A DNA stretch of 6,801 nucleotides from contig JAHZJY010000118.1 of the NCBI GenBank assembly GCA_022600695.1, forward strand, positions 1-6,801, written 5' to 3'. Origin of the DNA: Actinomycetes bacterium (GTDB lineage Bacteria; Actinomycetota; Actinomycetes; Mycobacteriales; Mycobacteriaceae). Of the stretch, positions 5,743 to 6,801 are shown in pieces. The notes under the pieces are model-generated. The model had not been told where the DNA came from. It did no database searches and saw only the letters and a list, made by a program, of their open reading frames with translations. Within the stretch, counting starts at the first letter, position 1; each line of letters begins with the position of its first letter. A program made the translations under genes and the position numbers.

Positions 5743-6801
5743 ATGGTGTCCTTGACCGACCGTCTCGATTCCATCGTCGGGGGCAAGGCGGCCCGCAGTC
5801 TCGACGAGGTTTTCGGTATCCGGACCGTCGGGGACCTGCTGCACCACTATCCGCGCAAGTACAGCGCGGGTGCGGCGGTTCGCGATGAAGACGATGAACT
5901 TCCCGAGGAGGGCCAGCACATCACGTTCGTCGGCGAGGTCGAGAACGCTGATCTCCGCTGGACCAACCGGACCCCGCGCCGGGAATACCTCGTCGTGACG
6001 CTGAACAACCGCCGCCCCAGAGTCACCGCGACCTTCTTCAACGCCAAGTACCTCAAGAAGCAGTTGGTGAAGGGCACCCGGCTGATGCTCTCCGGCGAGA
6101 TCAAGTACTTCAAGGGCGTTATGCAACTCACCCACCCGGCGTATCTGATCCTCAACGCGCCGTCGGGCCGAATCGGTGGAACCAAATCGCTGAAGACCAT
6201 TGCCGAGACCGCCAGGAAGGAAACCGGCGGGTTCGACATGTCCGCCTTCGAACGGGACTTCTTCCCGATCTATCCGGCCAGCGCCAAACTGCAGAGCTGG
6301 GATATCTACGCATGTGTCCGGCAGGTGCTCAACGTACTGGACCCGATCGCCGAGCCGCTACCGGAAAGCGCTGTGCAGCAACGCCATCTGGTCAGTGAGG
6401 ACGCCGCTCTGCGGGATATTCACACCGCTGAGAAGGCGCATGAACGGGACCGGGCGCGGGAACGGCTGAGGTTCGACGAGGCCGTCGGCCTGCAGTGGGC
6501 GCTGGCCCAGCGCCGCCACGGCGAACTCGCCGACACCGGCCCGCCCGCGCCGATCCGTCCGGACGGACTGCTCCAAGCCATGAGGACCCAGCTGCCCTTC
6601 GACCTGACCGCCGGCCAGTGCGAGGTGCTCGAGGAGATCTCCGCGGAACTGACCACGACGACGCCCATGCACCGGCTGCTGCAGGGCGAGGTGGGCTCCG
6701 GCAAGACCATTGTGTCGGTGCTGGCGATGCTGCAGATGGTCGACGCCGGATACCAGTGCGCGCTGCTGGCTCCGACGGAAGTCCTTGCCGCCCAGCATGC
6801 C
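5743..6801 (+). CDS. recG: ATP-dependent DNA helicase RecG, N-terminal part
   Basis: The frame is open from the ATG at 5743 to the window edge, giving the first 353 residues of a protein that is about 740 residues in mycobacteria. RecG remodels stalled replication forks and Holliday junctions. The N-terminal segment has DLLHHYPRKY (31-40), followed by the wedge/OB-fold domain that grips branched DNA (about 45-140; VTATFFNAKYLKKQL, 94-108, and LMLSGEIKYFKGVMQLTHPAY, 114-134, are typical blocks). A linker with SWDIYACVRQVL and RLRFDEAVGLQWAL (241-254) leads to helicase domain 1: FDLTAGQ (286-292, Q motif), the Walker A GEVGSGKT (315-322) and motif Ia LLAPTEVLAAQH (341-352). The DEQH box and domain 2 lie beyond the window. 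The start at 5743 matches the MASLSDRL beginning I recall for M. tuberculosis RecG. Only a weak GGGG/GAG run precedes it; with a 2-base gap after the kinase stop, translational coupling is likely. Confidence 0.95.
   Translation, partial: MVSLTDRLDSIVGGKAARSLDEVFGIRTVGDLLHHYPRKYSAGAAVRDEDDELPEEGQHITFVGEVENADLRWTNRTPRREYLVVTLNNRRPRVTATFFNAKYLKKQLVKGTRLMLSGEIKYFKGVMQLTHPAYLILNAPSGRIGGTKSLKTIAETARKETGGFDMSAFERDFFPIYPASAKLQSWDIYACVRQVLNVLDPIAEPLPESAVQQRHLVSEDAALRDIHTAEKAHERDRARERLRFDEAVGLQWALAQRRHGELADTGPPAPIRPDGLLQAMRTQLPFDLTAGQCEVLEEISAELTTTTPMHRLLQGEVGSGKTIVSVLAMLQMVDAGYQCALLAPTEVLAAQHA

Noticed and set aside
5746..5754. Alternative recG starts at GTG 5746 or TTG 5752
   Set aside because: The ATG at 5743 is the better codon, matches the known mycobacterial RecG N-terminus, and is closest to the preceding stop.
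1..6801. A new defence, mobile or biosynthetic system
   Set aside because: Every long stretch is explained by conserved housekeeping genes. There are no transposases, phage genes, repeat arrays or composition shifts in the window.

Overview
The window is about 6.8 kb of high-GC DNA. Its gene content, GTG starts, TANNNT-type -10 hexamers and protein sequences resemble the chromosomal core of a mycobacterium, most likely a fast-growing Mycolicibacterium-type species. Ddl, ThiL, Ung and RecG agree closely, as far as I can recall them, with the M. tuberculosis proteins in length, start and motifs. No mobile element, CRISPR array, tRNA/rRNA or phage gene is visible. I found no new multi-gene system, and this looks like ordinary housekeeping DNA with a few small points worth checking.

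Layout. Position 1-180 is the end of a PLP-dependent trans-sulfuration enzyme (cystathionine gamma-lyase/MetB family). Twelve bases later, in the same direction, comes ddlA (D-Ala-D-Ala ligase, 193-1260). A convergent gene for a small membrane-anchored DUF3515 protein (1265-1810, minus) ends 4 bases from the ddlA stop. It is divergent from thiL (thiamine-monophosphate kinase, 1883-2839), and the two share a 72-base promoter region. A 117-base gap containing a possible leaderless, DNA-damage-type promoter precedes ung (uracil-DNA glycosylase, 2957-3640). ung converges on rpmB (zinc-binding form of ribosomal protein bL28, 3663-3857, minus), and a perfect 9-bp inverted repeat spans the junction. 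A 209-base divergent control region (3858-4066) with a direct repeat and a palindrome leads to an intact FakA/YloV-like DAK2-domain kinase (4067-5740). Two bases later recG starts (5743), and it runs off the window edge at 6801.

How the genes relate. ddlA serves peptidoglycan precursor synthesis, thiL makes thiamine diphosphate, ung and recG serve DNA repair and fork rescue, rpmB serves translation, and the DAK2 protein is probably a fatty-acid kinase subunit. The genes are not one pathway. The order rpmB (divergent) - fakA-like - recG is an old conserved neighbourhood also seen in Bacillus, where an asp23-family gene (yloU) sits before the kinase; that gene is missing here. The kinase and recG almost certainly form one transcription unit.
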